The position numbers were made by a program, and so were the translations under genes. A stretch of 64,000 bases of DNA from Ferrimonas marina (GTDB lineage: Bacteria; Pseudomonadota; Gammaproteobacteria; Enterobacterales; Shewanellaceae). The stretch spans positions 620,001 to 684,000 of the forward strand of contig NZ_FQXG01000002.1 in assembly GCF_900129905.1 (NCBI RefSeq). The letters are read 5' to 3'. The notes below the pieces were generated by a model. The model was not told where the DNA came from, made no database searches, and was given only the letters and a program-made list of their open reading frames with translations. Below, piece after piece: positions 26,096 through 35,185 of this stretch (its first letter is position 1; each line of letters starts with the position of its first letter).

Positions 26096-27607
26096 ATGAG
26101 TATTGAAAAAGCCCGGATCGGTGACACCATCGCCGCCATCGATCTGGGCTCCAACAGCTTCCACCTCGCCATCGCGCGGGTGCTGGAGAACCGGGTGCAG
26201 ATCCTGCACCGCATCAAGCAGCGGGTCCAGCTCGCCGAAGGGATGGACCGGGCCGGCAACCTGGCAGAAAGCGCCATGGAGCGCGGCCTCGACTGTCTCG
26301 CCCAATTCGCACAACACCTTCAATCCAGCCAGATTAATCAAGTCCGTGTGGTGGCCACCTACGCCCTGCGCCGCGCCCCCAATCGCCACAAGTTCGTCAA
26401 GCGAGCCAACAAGATCCTGGGCACCCAGATCGACGTGATCCCCGGACGGGAGGAGGCGCGCCTGATCTACCGCGGCGTCGCCCTCAGTCGCGAGCTGGAC
26501 CAGGGCAACCTGGTGATCGATATCGGCGGTGGCAGCACCGAGCTGATAATCGGCCAGGGCACGGATCCGGTGCTGCTGGAGAGCCTGGACATGGGCTGCG
26601 TCAGCTACCAGGACCGCTTTTTTGACGAGGGTAAGCTCAGTGCCAAGCGGTTCCAACGCGCCATCCTGGCAGCCCAGCAGCAGCTTGAGCCCTTGCTGGA
26701 GCGCTACCGAAACCAGGGCTGGCAACATGCCATTGGCTGCTCCGGCACCATCAAGGCTCTGACCCTGCTATGCCACGGTGATACCGAGGCCAGTCTGAGC
26801 CGGGATGACCTGGAGCAGCTGCGCGAGCGGATCATCGACCAGGGCCTCAGCGGCAAGGGCTTTGAAACCATGAGCGAGGCGCGACTGCGGGTTCTGCCCG
26901 CCGGCCTGTCGGTGCTGCTGGCCTGCTTCCGCAGCCTTAAGATTGACCAGCTCCAGTTCTGTGACTCCGCCCTGCGCGAAGGGGTGATCCTGGAGATGAG
27001 CGGCGAGCAGGCGCAAAGCTCAGTGTGCGCCGAGACCGTAGCGGCGATGGAGCGACTGCACCATGTGGACACCCACCATGGCCAACAGGTGGCGGCCACC
27101 GCCCGGGGCTTGTTCAGTCAGCACCCGGAGCAAAGCCCCGAATGCCTGGCACTGCTGGGCTGGGCGGCCCGGCTGCATGAGGTGGGCCTGTCGCTGAACT
27201 TCAAGGGGATGCATCGCCATACCGGCTACATCCTCGGCAACAGCAACCTGCCGGGCTTCACCGTCGAGCAGCAACAGCTGCTGGCCTTCTTGGGACGCTA
27301 TCAACGCAAGAGGCTGGATGAATGCCAGCCGCTGGTGCTGCAACTGGCTTCAGGCCAGGTGCAGTTGGCGATGCTGTTGTGCCTGCGCCTGTCGGTACTT
27401 TGGCACCTGGGCCGGCGCCACGATATCCCGGTACCGCTGCCAACGTGGGCCACACACTCCCTGACCCTGGCGCTGCCTGAGAGCCTGGTGTCGGACCCCT
27501 TGCTGCGGGCTGATCTGCTGCAGGAACAGCAGTACCTGGAGGGCCTGGGCTGGCAGCTGGAGCTGCAGGACGAGCAGGGCCAGGTCCTGACACCGCTCGA
27601 GCCTTAG
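26096..27607 (+). CDS. ppx: Exopolyphosphatase
   Basis: The 503-residue protein (E. coli PPX has 513) starts at the ATG at 26096. It shows the actin-like phosphatase motifs AAIDLGSNSFHLAIARV near the N-terminus, VIPGREEARLIYRGV and the glycine-rich VIDIGGGSTELIIG. The C-terminal half has the HD-like helical domain of the PPX/GppA family. It removes terminal phosphate from polyphosphate and, with ppk just upstream, sets the size of the polyphosphate pool. The ribosome binding site is weak, consistent with coupling to ppk. Its last four bases overlap the convergent S41 gene. Confidence 0.94.
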   Translation: MSIEKARIGDTIAAIDLGSNSFHLAIARVLENRVQILHRIKQRVQLAEGMDRAGNLAESAMERGLDCLAQFAQHLQSSQINQVRVVATYALRRAPNRHKFVKRANKILGTQIDVIPGREEARLIYRGVALSRELDQGNLVIDIGGGSTELIIGQGTDPVLLESLDMGCVSYQDRFFDEGKLSAKRFQRAILAAQQQLEPLLERYRNQGWQHAIGCSGTIKALTLLCHGDTEASLSRDDLEQLRERIIDQGLSGKGFETMSEARLRVLPAGLSVLLACFRSLKIDQLQFCDSALREGVILEMSGEQAQSSVCAETVAAMERLHHVDTHHGQQVAATARGLFSQHPEQSPECLALLGWAARLHEVGLSLNFKGMHRHTGYILGNSNLPGFTVEQQQLLAFLGRYQRKRLDECQPLVLQLASGQVQLAMLLCLRLSVLWHLGRRHDIPVPLPTWATHSLTLALPESLVSDPLLRADLLQEQQYLEGLGWQLELQDEQGQVLTPLEP

Positions 27608-29034
27608 AGTCCCGCCTCGTCGGTCGCCGCCAACGCGGCGGCCAGATCCCCATCCGCTTCCCCTGGCATGCTGGCCGCGACCCGGATATCCGGTGCCAGT
27701 CCGTCGTTCTCCGCCGTGTCCGGGCCGAAGTAGCCGATCAGTGGCAGGTCCAGCTCCAGTCCACTATTAGGCAGGCGCAGGAACAGGATCTGCCCTCCGT
27801 TGATGCCGCGCAGGTTGCCGCCGGTGGTGCGGCCCACCAGGGTCGCCCTGCCCCACTGCTTGAGCTGCTGAGCCAGCAGCAGGGTAGCGGAGCGGTTAGC
27901 CCCGTCCACCAGCAGACTGATGCGGCCAGCAAAGCGATTGGGGTTTGGGGTCAGCATTGGGCCCAGGGTCGGAGGCAGGATGTAGTAGCCGTCATCGCCG
28001 GGCTCGGCCTGCTGACCCAGCTGGCGCCAATCGTCCTGCCAGCTGGACAGGTGGGGCAACAGGGTATCGGGTACCGAGCTAAAACGCAGGCGCTGCTGCC
28101 AGGGCGTCAGCTGCACCGGCTGCTGGATCAGGTAACGCAGCAACACCTCCACCACCTCAGTAGTGCCACCGCCGTTGCCACGGATGTCGAGTACCAGGTG
28201 TTCGGCATCGGACTGACTGATCTCGGTAAAGGCCCGGTTTAGAAAGGCACGCCAGTCGAAGTCAAAGTTCCAGGTGGTGAAGCTGGAGAGCCGTAACAGT
28301 GCGGTCTGGGGATGGGGAAAGCTCAGCGCCCAAACCTCGGGCTGGGGTGCCAGCTGAGCCTGGCGATCTTCTCGGCTCATCCCCGCCACCGTGACCTGGC
28401 GGCCATCGACCAGCTGCAGACGGTACTGCTCGGCACCGAACAGCAGGGGAAAATAGACATCAAAGGGCTCGTAACGACCGTAGCCACTGAGCTCCAGCTG
28501 TTGCCAGCGCGCGGCCTGGTTGGCCCCATCCGCCGCCATCAGCGGCAGCAACGCCGACCAGACCACGGTTAACGGCATCTGGTTTATTAGCTGCACCCGG
28601 TCGCCCTGCTGTAAGCCACTGTCGGCCAGGGCCAGTTGATCGATCACCATCTGGCCCTGCTGCAGGCGGAAGGTGAAGGGCAGGCTGAGGTGCTGATCAA
28701 ACAGCTGGGCCTGGACCGCTTCGTCCTGGTTCCAGAAGTTGGGGTAGGTGTGGCCGCACTGCAGCTGTGCACTCCAGCGGGCCAGGGCGAGGAAGGTGTC
28801 GGTCTGGCTCGCGCCGCGGGCCAACTCGGAGCGAAGCTGTGACAGGCTGTGGTTAAGCTCCTCCTCGCTGAGGTAGCGATACAGCCCCGGATGAAGCGCC
28901 CGAACCGCCTGCTCCAGCAGGTCCACGTCCTTCAGTAGTGCCTCGCCATCCAGCTCCACCGGTGCCGGCGCGGCCCAGGCTGTGAGCGACAACCAAACCA
29001 CTCCCAACCAACGCCAAGCCACTCTACCCACCAT
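27604..29034 (-). CDS. Exported S41-family peptidase-like protein
   Basis: The 476-residue protein has a signal peptide cut after about residue 22. It belongs to the S41 fold, with HLVLDIRGNGGGTTEVV and SLLVDGANRSATLLLAQQL carrying the presumed nucleophile Ser. In Ctp-type members the Lys of the Ser-Lys dyad lies 25 residues later. Here that position is Asn in GRTTGGN, while a GHT motif is present near residue 94, so it fits the non-Ctp branch that uses a different catalytic set. The substrate is unknown. It is convergent with ppx, overlapping by four bases, and has no PDZ domain I can see. Confidence 0.75.
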   Translation of the reverse strand: MVGRVAWRWLGVVWLSLTAWAAPAPVELDGEALLKDVDLLEQAVRALHPGLYRYLSEEELNHSLSQLRSELARGASQTDTFLALARWSAQLQCGHTYPNFWNQDEAVQAQLFDQHLSLPFTFRLQQGQMVIDQLALADSGLQQGDRVQLINQMPLTVVWSALLPLMAADGANQAARWQQLELSGYGRYEPFDVYFPLLFGAEQYRLQLVDGRQVTVAGMSREDRQAQLAPQPEVWALSFPHPQTALLRLSSFTTWNFDFDWRAFLNRAFTEISQSDAEHLVLDIRGNGGGTTEVVEVLLRYLIQQPVQLTPWQQRLRFSSVPDTLLPHLSSWQDDWRQLGQQAEPGDDGYYILPPTLGPMLTPNPNRFAGRISLLVDGANRSATLLLAQQLKQWGRATLVGRTTGGNLRGINGGQILFLRLPNSGLELDLPLIGYFGPDTAENDGLAPDIRVAASMPGEADGDLAAALAATDEAGL

Positions 29035-29148
29035 GCCACGCTCCCTGTGCCGGATCCTGCCCGTTGTTTAGCCTAGTGCAGATACGGTGCCAAGGCAGGG
29101 CGATGATCACTCCCGGGCGATGGATAACATAGTCGGGGCCAAAAGCAG

Positions 29149-29171
29149 CGACCCCGCCATTGGCGGGGTCG
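29149..29171 (-). terminator. Terminator after pstS
   Basis: A ten-base GC-rich stem, CGACCCCGCC and its complement, closes around ATT just downstream of the pstS stop. On the minus strand it is followed by a short T-run (TTTT), so termination may be partial. Confidence 0.6.
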
Positions 29172-29176
29172 TTAAA

Positions 29177-30145
29177 TTAGAGGGGTATCCCCAGCGCCGC
29201 CAGGTCCCGGGCGATCACCGTTCGGGGCAGCGATACGTAGCCATCCCGGGCGACGATGGCCTGGCCCTGCTCGGACAAAACGTAACGCAGGAATTCAGCC
29301 ACCAGCGGGTCTAACGGCTGATTGGGGTGCTTGTTGACGTAGACATACAGGTAACGACTCAGCGGGTAGTTGCCGGTGGCCGCATTGGCGGCGGTGGCTT
29401 CGATGAAATCCCGGCCACGCTTGGACAGCGGCACCGCTCGCACCCCGGCGGTCAGGTAGCCGATGCCGGAATAGCCCACCGCGTTGAGGGAGGTGGATAT
29501 CGACTGCACCACGGAGGCGGAGCCCGGCTGCTCATTAACCTTGGCCTTGAAGTCGCCGTTGCACAGCGCCCGCTTCTTAAAGTAGCCATAGGTGCCGGAT
29601 ACCGAGTTGCGGCCATACAGCTGCAGGTCCCGCTGCTGCCAGCCACCGCTCAGGCCCAGATCGCCCCAGCGCAACACAGGTTCGCCACCGCAATTCTGGT
29701 TGGCGGAGAAGATCCCATCCACCTGCTGGAGGGTCAGCCCCTCGATGGGGTTGTCCTTGTGAACAAACACCGCCAGGGCATCGATGGCCACTCGCACGGC
29801 AGTGGGCTTGTAGCCGTAGCGTTTCTCGAACGCCTCCACCTCGTTGGGCTTCATCTTGCGACTCATCGGGCCTAGCTGGGAGGTGCCCTCGGTCAGCGCC
29901 GGTGGTGCGGTGGAGGAGCCTGCCGCCTGGATCTGCGGGTTGATGTTGGGGTAATGGTTGCGAAACCCTTCGGCCCAGCGAGTCATCATGTTGGCCAGGG
30001 TGTCGGAACCCACTGAGGAGAGGTTGCCAGAAACGCCACTGACCTTTTCATAGCGTGGCAGTTCGGTTGACTCCGGCGCCGACCAGGCCGGGGCCAGCAG
30101 GCCCAGCCACAGGGCCAGCAGGGAACGTCGGGCGGCAAACTTCAT
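29177..30145 (-). CDS. pstS: Phosphate ABC transporter substrate-binding protein PstS
   Basis: The ATG at 30145 has AGGAG seven bases upstream and opens a 23-residue signal peptide cut after AWSA. The 322-residue product has the phosphate-binding landmarks [25 protein letters not shown] and [17 protein letters not shown], the last forming the anion pocket. It captures phosphate in the periplasm for PstC/PstA/PstB encoded 6 kb away. The gene follows phoR by 82 bases on the same strand. A PHO-like array in that gap suggests it can be transcribed on its own. Confidence 0.94.
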   Translation of the reverse strand: MKFAARRSLLALWLGLLAPAWSAPESTELPRYEKVSGVSGNLSSVGSDTLANMMTRWAEGFRNHYPNINPQIQAAGSSTAPPALTEGTSQLGPMSRKMKPNEVEAFEKRYGYKPTAVRVAIDALAVFVHKDNPIEGLTLQQVDGIFSANQNCGGEPVLRWGDLGLSGGWQQRDLQLYGRNSVSGTYGYFKKRALCNGDFKAKVNEQPGSASVVQSISTSLNAVGYSGIGYLTAGVRAVPLSKRGRDFIEATAANAATGNYPLSRYLYVYVNKHPNQPLDPLVAEFLRYVLSEQGQAIVARDGYVSLPRTVIARDLAALGIPL

Positions 30146-30179
30146 CTTGGGGCTCCTGTCCTTTGGCGCGATGCCATCC

Positions 30180-30224
30180 AGTGTGGCGGGGATTTGTGAC
30201 CCCCTATCGACGGTTGCGTGACCG
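30180..30224 (-). promoter_or_regulatory. Possible PHO box before pstS
   Basis: On the minus strand CGGTCAC (30218-30224), CCGTCGA (30207-30213) and GGGTCAC (30196-30202) repeat every 11 bases. A CACACT hexamer starts ten bases after the third unit, and the pstS start follows 35 bases later. The half-sites are poorer than those at pstC, so this is a candidate only. Confidence 0.42.
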
Positions 30225-30227
30225 GCC

Positions 30228-31523
30228 TCAGCTCTCGGCCACCAGGGCGGTGGGCAAACGGAAGCTGAAACGGCTGCCCTGCCCCACCTCGGACTCAATG
30301 CTCAGCTGGCTGTTGTGATGGCTCAGGGCATGCTTGACGATGGCCAGGCCAAGGCCACTGCCGCCGGTTTCCCGGGAGCGGGCCTTGTCCACCCGGTAGA
30401 AGCGCTCGGTCAGACGGGGCAGGTGCTCCGCTTCGATCCCCTCGCCCTGGTCGGTCACCAGGAAGTTGGCCCCCTCGGCGTCGTTGCGCCAGCGAACCTG
30501 GATCTGGCTGCCCTCCGGACTGTAGCGGATGGCGTTCTGCACCAGGTTGGCGCAGGCACTGTGCAGCTGCATCTCGTCACCATACACCTTGAGCTCGGGG
30601 TCGATATCAAACTGCAGCTGGTGGCGTCCAGCGGACAGCTCCAGCGCCTCCTGCTCGACGGTTTTCAGCAGCGCCGGCATGTCCACCACATGGGCAAAGT
30701 CGATGTCGGTGGAGGACTCGATGCGCGACAGGGTCAGCAGCCGCTCTACCAGGTTCTTCATCCGCTCGGACTGGTCTTCCATCGCCTGGTACTGCTTGGC
30801 CACCATGGAGTCCGGCTCGCAGGTCATCTGCATCATCTCGACGTAGCCCTGCAGCACGGTCAATGGGGTCTTCAGCTCATGGGAGACGTTGGCAACAAAG
30901 TCGCGGCGCATCTGCTCCAGCTGGCGCAACCGGGTGACGTCCCGGGCGATCAGCAGGCGCTGGTTGTCGCCGTAGGGGATGATCCGGATCTCGAGCTGGC
31001 GCTCCTCGTTGGTAGGAGAGACCAGCTCGAGGGGATCGCTGAAGCGGCGGCGATTCCAGTATTTTACAAAGCGGGGGTGGCGCAGCAGGTTATGGATGCG
31101 GTTGCCGGAGTCTTTGGGCCAGCGGATCCCCAGCAGGTGCTCCGCCAGGCGGTTGCTCCACAGGATCTGCCCTTGCGGGCCCAGCACCAGGGTGGCATCC
31201 GGCAGTGCCTCGGCCCCCTCGCGGAAGCGGGACAGCATCCGCGCCAGTTGCGCGCGACGACGGCGATTCTTGCCCTGCAGTCGATAGATGCCATTGAAGA
31301 TCGGCTCCCAGCTGCCACTGCCGTGGGGCGGTGTCAGGCTGCGGTCGTGCCAGAGCCAGTGGGCCAGGCGGGTCAGGTGCCGATAGTGCCAGAACATCAG
31401 TGCCCAGGTCCCCAGCAGCAGCATCCAGGCCAGTTGCTCAAACACCAGGCCCAGGATCAGGAAGGGGACAAACCACAGCACCAGCCGCAGCATCAATCGT
31501 GGACCGGAGTATTCTTCAAACAT
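30228..31523 (-). CDS. phoR: Phosphate-regulon sensor histidine kinase PhoR
   Basis: The 431-residue kinase has two short N-terminal membrane helices (about residues 11-46) with almost no periplasmic part, as in E. coli PhoR. A PAS domain (about 100-200), HisKA with phospho-acceptor His215 in [11 protein letters not shown], and an HATPase domain with [17 protein letters not shown] and [11 protein letters not shown] follow. It phosphorylates PhoB when Pst and PhoU signal phosphate shortage. It lies 85 bases after phoB, and an imperfect terminator-like hairpin sits in that gap. Confidence 0.95.
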   Translation of the reverse strand: MFEEYSGPRLMLRLVLWFVPFLILGLVFEQLAWMLLLGTWALMFWHYRHLTRLAHWLWHDRSLTPPHGSGSWEPIFNGIYRLQGKNRRRRAQLARMLSRFREGAEALPDATLVLGPQGQILWSNRLAEHLLGIRWPKDSGNRIHNLLRHPRFVKYWNRRRFSDPLELVSPTNEERQLEIRIIPYGDNQRLLIARDVTRLRQLEQMRRDFVANVSHELKTPLTVLQGYVEMMQMTCEPDSMVAKQYQAMEDQSERMKNLVERLLTLSRIESSTDIDFAHVVDMPALLKTVEQEALELSAGRHQLQFDIDPELKVYGDEMQLHSACANLVQNAIRYSPEGSQIQVRWRNDAEGANFLVTDQGEGIEAEHLPRLTERFYRVDKARSRETGGSGLGLAIVKHALSHHNSQLSIESEVGQGSRFSFRLPTALVAES

Positions 31524-31546
31524 CTAAAGACTCTAACAAAAACAAA

Positions 31547-31592
31547 TCCGCCACGCGCTCACAGGGTCGAACCCGGTGTACTGCATGGCGGA
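31547..31592 (-). other. Terminator-like inverted repeat between phoB and phoR
   Basis: Arms 31547-31556 and 31583-31592 pair over nine of ten bases, with a small GGGT/ACCC hairpin inside. On the minus strand the structure is followed by a T-rich tail (TTTGTTTTTG). It may partly stop transcription after phoB and so set the regulator-to-kinase ratio. Confidence 0.45.
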
Positions 31593-31608
31593 CATTAACT
31601 TGGACGAC

Positions 31609-32298
31609 TCAGGTCTTGGTGGAGAAGCGGTAGCCCGCTCCGCGCACGGTCTGGATCAACTTATCGTGGCCCTTGAGCTGGATCGCTTTGCGCAGACGAC
31701 GGATGTGCACATCGACGGTGCGGTCCTCTACGTACACGTTGGTGCCCCAGACGTTATCCAGCAGCTGCTCACGGCTGTAGACCCGCTCAGGGTGGGTCAT
31801 AAAGAAGTGCAGCAGGCGGAACTCGGTGGGGCCCATGTCCAGGCTCTCCTCATCGACGGTCACCCGGTGGGACACCGGATCCAGGCGCAGGCCATGCACC
31901 TCAACCGCTTCCTCCAGACGGGTCGGGGCCGCGCGGCGCAGTACCGCCTTGATGCGGGCCACCAGCTCCTTGGGGGAGAACGGCTTGGTGATGTAGTCGT
32001 CGGCACCGACCTCGAGGCCACGGACACGATCTTCCTCTTCGCCGCGGGCGGTCAGCATGATGATGGGGATCTGACGGGTGTGCTCCTGCTGGCGCAGGGT
32101 CTTGGCCAGCTGAATGCCGCTGCCACCGGGTAGCATCCAGTCCAGCAGGACCAGGTCCGGGTAGGGCTCATTGATCGACTCCAGACCCTGATCATAGTCG
32201 GCGGCACTGGTAGTACGGAATCCGTGCTGATCCAGCACAAAGGTCAACATCTCGCGGATAGCAGATTCGTCTTCAACAATCAGGATATTGGCAGTCAT
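31609..32298 (-). CDS. phoB: Phosphate-regulon response regulator PhoB
   Basis: The 229-residue protein has a receiver domain with acidic residues E9/D10, phospho-acceptor Asp53 in [11 protein letters not shown] and [16 protein letters not shown] winged-helix effector domain follows, with [31 protein letters not shown], a near-exact PhoB signature. Phosphorylated PhoB binds PHO boxes, and candidate boxes are visible before pstC, phoB itself and the nearby porin. It leads the phoB-phoR unit. Confidence 0.96.
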   Translation of the reverse strand: MTANILIVEDESAIREMLTFVLDQHGFRTTSAADYDQGLESINEPYPDLVLLDWMLPGGSGIQLAKTLRQQEHTRQIPIIMLTARGEEEDRVRGLEVGADDYITKPFSPKELVARIKAVLRRAAPTRLEEAVEVHGLRLDPVSHRVTVDEESLDMGPTEFRLLHFFMTHPERVYSREQLLDNVWGTNVYVEDRTVDVHIRRLRKAIQLKGHDKLIQTVRGAGYRFSTKT

Positions 32299-32337
32299 AG
32301 GTCTCGATATGATCCACAGGCTTTGGTTTCGCCGCAG

Positions 32338-32371
32338 ATTATCTGGCAGTTTGATGACAGAAATATGATAA
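32338..32371 (-). promoter_or_regulatory. PHO box and -10 element of phoB
   Basis: On the minus strand TTATCAT (32365-32371), CTGTCAT (32354-32360) and CTGCCAG (32343-32349) are spaced 11 bases apart. GATAAT at 32338-32343 lies ten bases after CTGTCAT, the same geometry as at pstC. This predicts autoactivation of phoB. Confidence 0.75.
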
Positions 32372-32483
32372 CCCCATACTTGAGCCAGGTAAAAATCAAG
32401 AAATAGACAGGGGAATCATGGGGCTAACCACCAAGCTGGTAACATGATGGCTACAAGCAGGGCGGTAACAGGGCAACAAGACG

Positions 32484-32510
32484 CAAAAAGGGGCCGCAAG
32501 GGCCCCTTTG
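32484..32510 (-). terminator. Rho-independent terminator of the porin gene
   Basis: A GGGGCC/GGCCCC stem is followed on the minus strand by five T. It lies 38 bases after the porin stop, toward phoB. Confidence 0.8.
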
Positions 32511-32547
32511 TATTGCATGGCATCACCGCGAAGGGCGACAGCCAGGC

Positions 32548-33462
32548 TTAGAAGTCGTAGCGTACGCCAACAGCGAAGTAGGAGTCGTCGTCGGCACCGT
32601 CAAACTCCAGACCGGTGTAGTAGGCGTTCAGACGCATGGCGGAGGAGAGCTTGTGCTCGGCGCCCACGCTGTAGGAGGTGTTGGCCTTGCCCGGGACGTC
32701 ACCGTCGACAAACTGGGCTTTCAGCTTGGTGTTACCCAGACCGTAAGCGGCGGAGACCAGGATGGCGTCGCCGGAGGCACCAGAGGAGACCACCTCTTCG
32801 TCGGAGAACATGAAGCCCAGCTCGACGCCGGCCAGCTTACCGCCAGCGGTGACACGCAGGATGTCACGGTCGGAGACTTCACTGTCGTAACCGATGGCGG
32901 CGTAGAACGGCTGCGCCTTGTAGTTGGCGTCACCGGCCATGGCAGCAACGGAGAAACCGTTCTCGCCGTTGCCGTTTTCGGTCAGGTAGGTCACCTCACC
33001 TTTGAACATGCCAGCGATGGTCGGGGTGGCGTAGGACACCTGTTGGGAGGCACGAACCTCACCGCCCATCACCTTGCCCAGGTCACCGTCGAAGTCGTTG
33101 AACTGGTCAACCTTACCCTGGGACAGCTTCAGCGCGGTGTCACGACGACCGATGGTGGTGGAACCGAAGTCTCCACGCAGGCCAATGAACTGGTTACGGT
33201 TGGAGAAGGGGTCGCTACCGGTAACGCTCAGGCCCCACTCGGCCTGGTAGAAGGCTTCCAGGCCCGCGGAGATCTCATGGCTACCCTTTACGCCGAAACG
33301 CGAGGAGTGGCTGGCCACTTTGGTCTCGCTTTCGCCAGCTACGTCGGTAGCTTGCAGGGTCAGGTTCAGACGGCCGTAAACGTCAACGTCGTTGGCGGAT
33401 ACCGCGGCAGGCAGGGTGGCAGCGGCAACAGCGGCAGCCAGGACAGTACGCTTGATAGACAT
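32548..33462 (-). CDS. Gram-negative general porin, possibly phosphate-regulated
   Basis: The protein has a 23-residue signal peptide (cut after AVSA) and a mature start NDVDVYGRLNLTLQ, with KVASHSSRFGVKG and GLEAFYQAEWGL, the classic start of OmpC/OmpU-like 16-strand porins. It ends FAVGVRYDF with the terminal Phe. I chose the ATG at 33462, 11 bases after AAGGA. An ATG three codons earlier (33471) is also possible. At 304 residues it is a small trimeric porin. A PHO-like box upstream and phoB as neighbour suggest a PhoE-like role in anion uptake during phosphate shortage. That is an inference. Confidence 0.9.
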   Translation of the reverse strand: MSIKRTVLAAAVAAATLPAAVSANDVDVYGRLNLTLQATDVAGESETKVASHSSRFGVKGSHEISAGLEAFYQAEWGLSVTGSDPFSNRNQFIGLRGDFGSTTIGRRDTALKLSQGKVDQFNDFDGDLGKVMGGEVRASQQVSYATPTIAGMFKGEVTYLTENGNGENGFSVAAMAGDANYKAQPFYAAIGYDSEVSDRDILRVTAGGKLAGVELGFMFSDEEVVSSGASGDAILVSAAYGLGNTKLKAQFVDGDVPGKANTSYSVGAEHKLSSAMRLNAYYTGLEFDGADDDSYFAVGVRYDF

Positions 33463-33521
33463 GGTGTTCATGTTCCTTGTTAAATTCGGGTGTTTTCCGG
33501 GTTCAGGAGAAAACGAGGCGC

Positions 33522-33555
33522 AGTGTGACAACTGTATGTGACAGTTATATTTCAT
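33522..33555 (-). promoter_or_regulatory. Possible PHO box before the porin gene
   Basis: On the minus strand ATGAAAT (33549-33555), ATAA and CTGTCAC (33538-33544) match the 18-base PHO box layout, although the first half is weak. CACACT (33522-33527) starts ten bases later as a poor -10. Extra GTGACA-type motifs lie at 33525 and 33562 but off the 11-base phase. Confidence 0.45.
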
Positions 33556-33818
33556 GTTTCCGTGACATTTTTATTACGTGGAGAAACCATGTTCAACCGG
33601 TAACAGTGCGTTTACCGACGGGTGATCGCCGTCACACCAACGCTCGATACTGAGAGCAATCCCCTGCCAAAAAGCCCCACTGCAGCGGAAGTTAAAGCAC
33701 ACCAAACAGACTGTTCTTTCTGCAGAACGGTGGCCGGCGCGGGGTTTCAATTGAACCGCTGCGGCCTTTTCCCTAAACTGCCGCTCCGCAATCACGCTAA
33801 TCGATATCAGGTGCATCC

Positions 33819-34733
33819 ATGTGGTTTAAGAACGCGCAGCCCTACCGGCTCACCAAACCCCTGAACTGGCAAACCGAGGAGCTGGAACAGCAACTCGAGT
33901 CCCTGGCCTTCGTCCCGGCCAACAGCCAGGAGGTCAGCAAACTGGGCTTCGTCGCCGCCCTGGGCAACAAGGCCGGCCGCTCCCTGGTCCACGAAGTGGA
34001 AGGCAGCCTGCTGATCGCGATCGAGAAAGAGGAGAAGATGCTGCCGGCCTCGGTGATCCGCGAAGAACTGGAAGAGCGGGTCCGCCAGCTGGAAAGCGAG
34101 CAGGGCCGTCCCGCCCGTAAGGCGGAGAAGGAAGCGATGAAGGAAGATATCGTCGCCGTGCTGCTGCCGCGGGCGTTCAGCCGCCGCACCCAGATCCGTG
34201 CGCTGATCCTGCCCAAGGCCCAACTGGTGCTGGTGGACACCTCCAGCGCCAACCGCGCCGAAGAGCTGCTGTCGCTGCTGCGCCAGGCGATGGGCTCGCT
34301 GCCGATCGCCCCGCTGATGCCCAACACCCTGCCGGAAGAAGCGATGGCGGACTGGGTTCGCACCGGCGCCATCGGCAACAACCTGACCCCGCTGGAAGAG
34401 GCGGAGCTGAAGAGCCTGGCGGAAACCGGCGGCAGCGTGAAGCTGAAGGACCTGCCGCTGGACAGCGACGAGGTGCGCGCCTACCTCGACAGCGGCCTGC
34501 TGGTCAGCAAGCTGGGCCTGGACTGGGCCGACAGCCTGACCTTCGTGCTTAATGCCGACATGTCCCTGAAGCGCATCAAGTTCTCCGATGTGATCCAGGA
34601 GCAGAACGACGACATCGATAAGGAAGACCTGGCAGCGCGCCTGGATGCGGACCTGGTGCTGATGGCCGGCGAGTTCAACCGCCTGTGGCCGGATCTGCTG
34701 GACGCCATGGGTGGCGTTGACGACACCATCTGA
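33819..34733 (+). CDS. rdgC: Recombination-associated protein RdgC
   Basis: The 304-residue protein matches E. coli RdgC (303) from its start MWFKNAQPYRL through KEDIVAVLLPRAFSRRTQIRALILP and LTFVLNADMSLKRIKF. RdgC forms a ring-shaped dimer around double-stranded DNA and limits RecA loading in replication and recombination. It is monocistronic and is followed by a strong terminator. No LexA box is apparent upstream. Confidence 0.96.
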   Translation: MWFKNAQPYRLTKPLNWQTEELEQQLESLAFVPANSQEVSKLGFVAALGNKAGRSLVHEVEGSLLIAIEKEEKMLPASVIREELEERVRQLESEQGRPARKAEKEAMKEDIVAVLLPRAFSRRTQIRALILPKAQLVLVDTSSANRAEELLSLLRQAMGSLPIAPLMPNTLPEEAMADWVRTGAIGNNLTPLEEAELKSLAETGGSVKLKDLPLDSDEVRAYLDSGLLVSKLGLDWADSLTFVLNADMSLKRIKFSDVIQEQNDDIDKEDLAARLDADLVLMAGEFNRLWPDLLDAMGGVDDTI

Positions 34734-34750
34734 GTCGTCGGAGAGAAAAA

Positions 34751-34776
34751 GCGGGCCCCTGGGGGCCCGCTTTTTT
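34751..34776 (+). terminator. Rho-independent terminator of rdgC
   Basis: A perfect nine-base GCGGGCCCC stem closes on a two-base loop and is followed by six T. Confidence 0.93.
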
Positions 34777-34799
34777 GTTGATTCTTTTCATATTTTGCG

Positions 34800-35185
34800 G
34801 GGTTAGCTCTCACTCGTGAGAGTCTCCCCTCTCTGCTTCGTAACTTTGTCGCGTTGGCGACAGCAACCAAAGGGGCGCTCCGCCCCCTTGGAACCCCCGT
34901 TGCCTCCAATCGGTGCTGAATCCTCGCATCGACGGCATCGACTGGCGGCAATGACCAGAGTCGGCTTCCATGCCTCCGCTGGTCACTCGGGCCGTCCTGG
35001 CCCTCAGCCTTGCCAATGACGCCTCTACTCGGGCACCTCAAAGTCGGCGCAAGAGTCATTGCTTCATCATGCCTGGGAGGGCAAATCAAGCTTGGCTTCG
35101 CGGATTTAGCTTACTGCAAGAGCTTCAGTGTGCTGTTGCCCCTGGAGTTCCGCAGTGAAGCTTTTTTAATGCTTGGCTATGTGCC
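34800..35185. repeat. Structured non-coding region with a chain of inverted repeats
   Basis: No gene with a ribosome binding site is seen in these 386 bases. Six inverted repeats follow one another: CTCTCAC/GTGAGAG (34807-34822), GTCGC/GCGAC (34848-34861), a ten-of-eleven stem at 34867-34891, TGACCAG/CTGGTCA (34952-34985), GGGCC/GGCCC (34989-35003) and AATGAC/GTCATT (35015-35060). The AACCAAAGGGGC...CCCCCTTGGAACCCCC core recalls dispersed structured intergenic elements seen in many gammaproteobacteria. It may be such a repeat or a non-coding RNA. Short ORFs here are not convincing. Confidence 0.5.

Noticed and set aside
31560-31580. tRNA-like GGGTTCGACCC motif between phoB and phoR
   Set aside because: The flanking bases do not form a T-stem, anticodon arm or acceptor stem of a tRNA. 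It is the inner hairpin of the inverted repeat.
30315-31598. 427-residue ORF opposite phoR
   Set aside because: Antisense to a complete PhoR with all kinase motifs. No plausible product.
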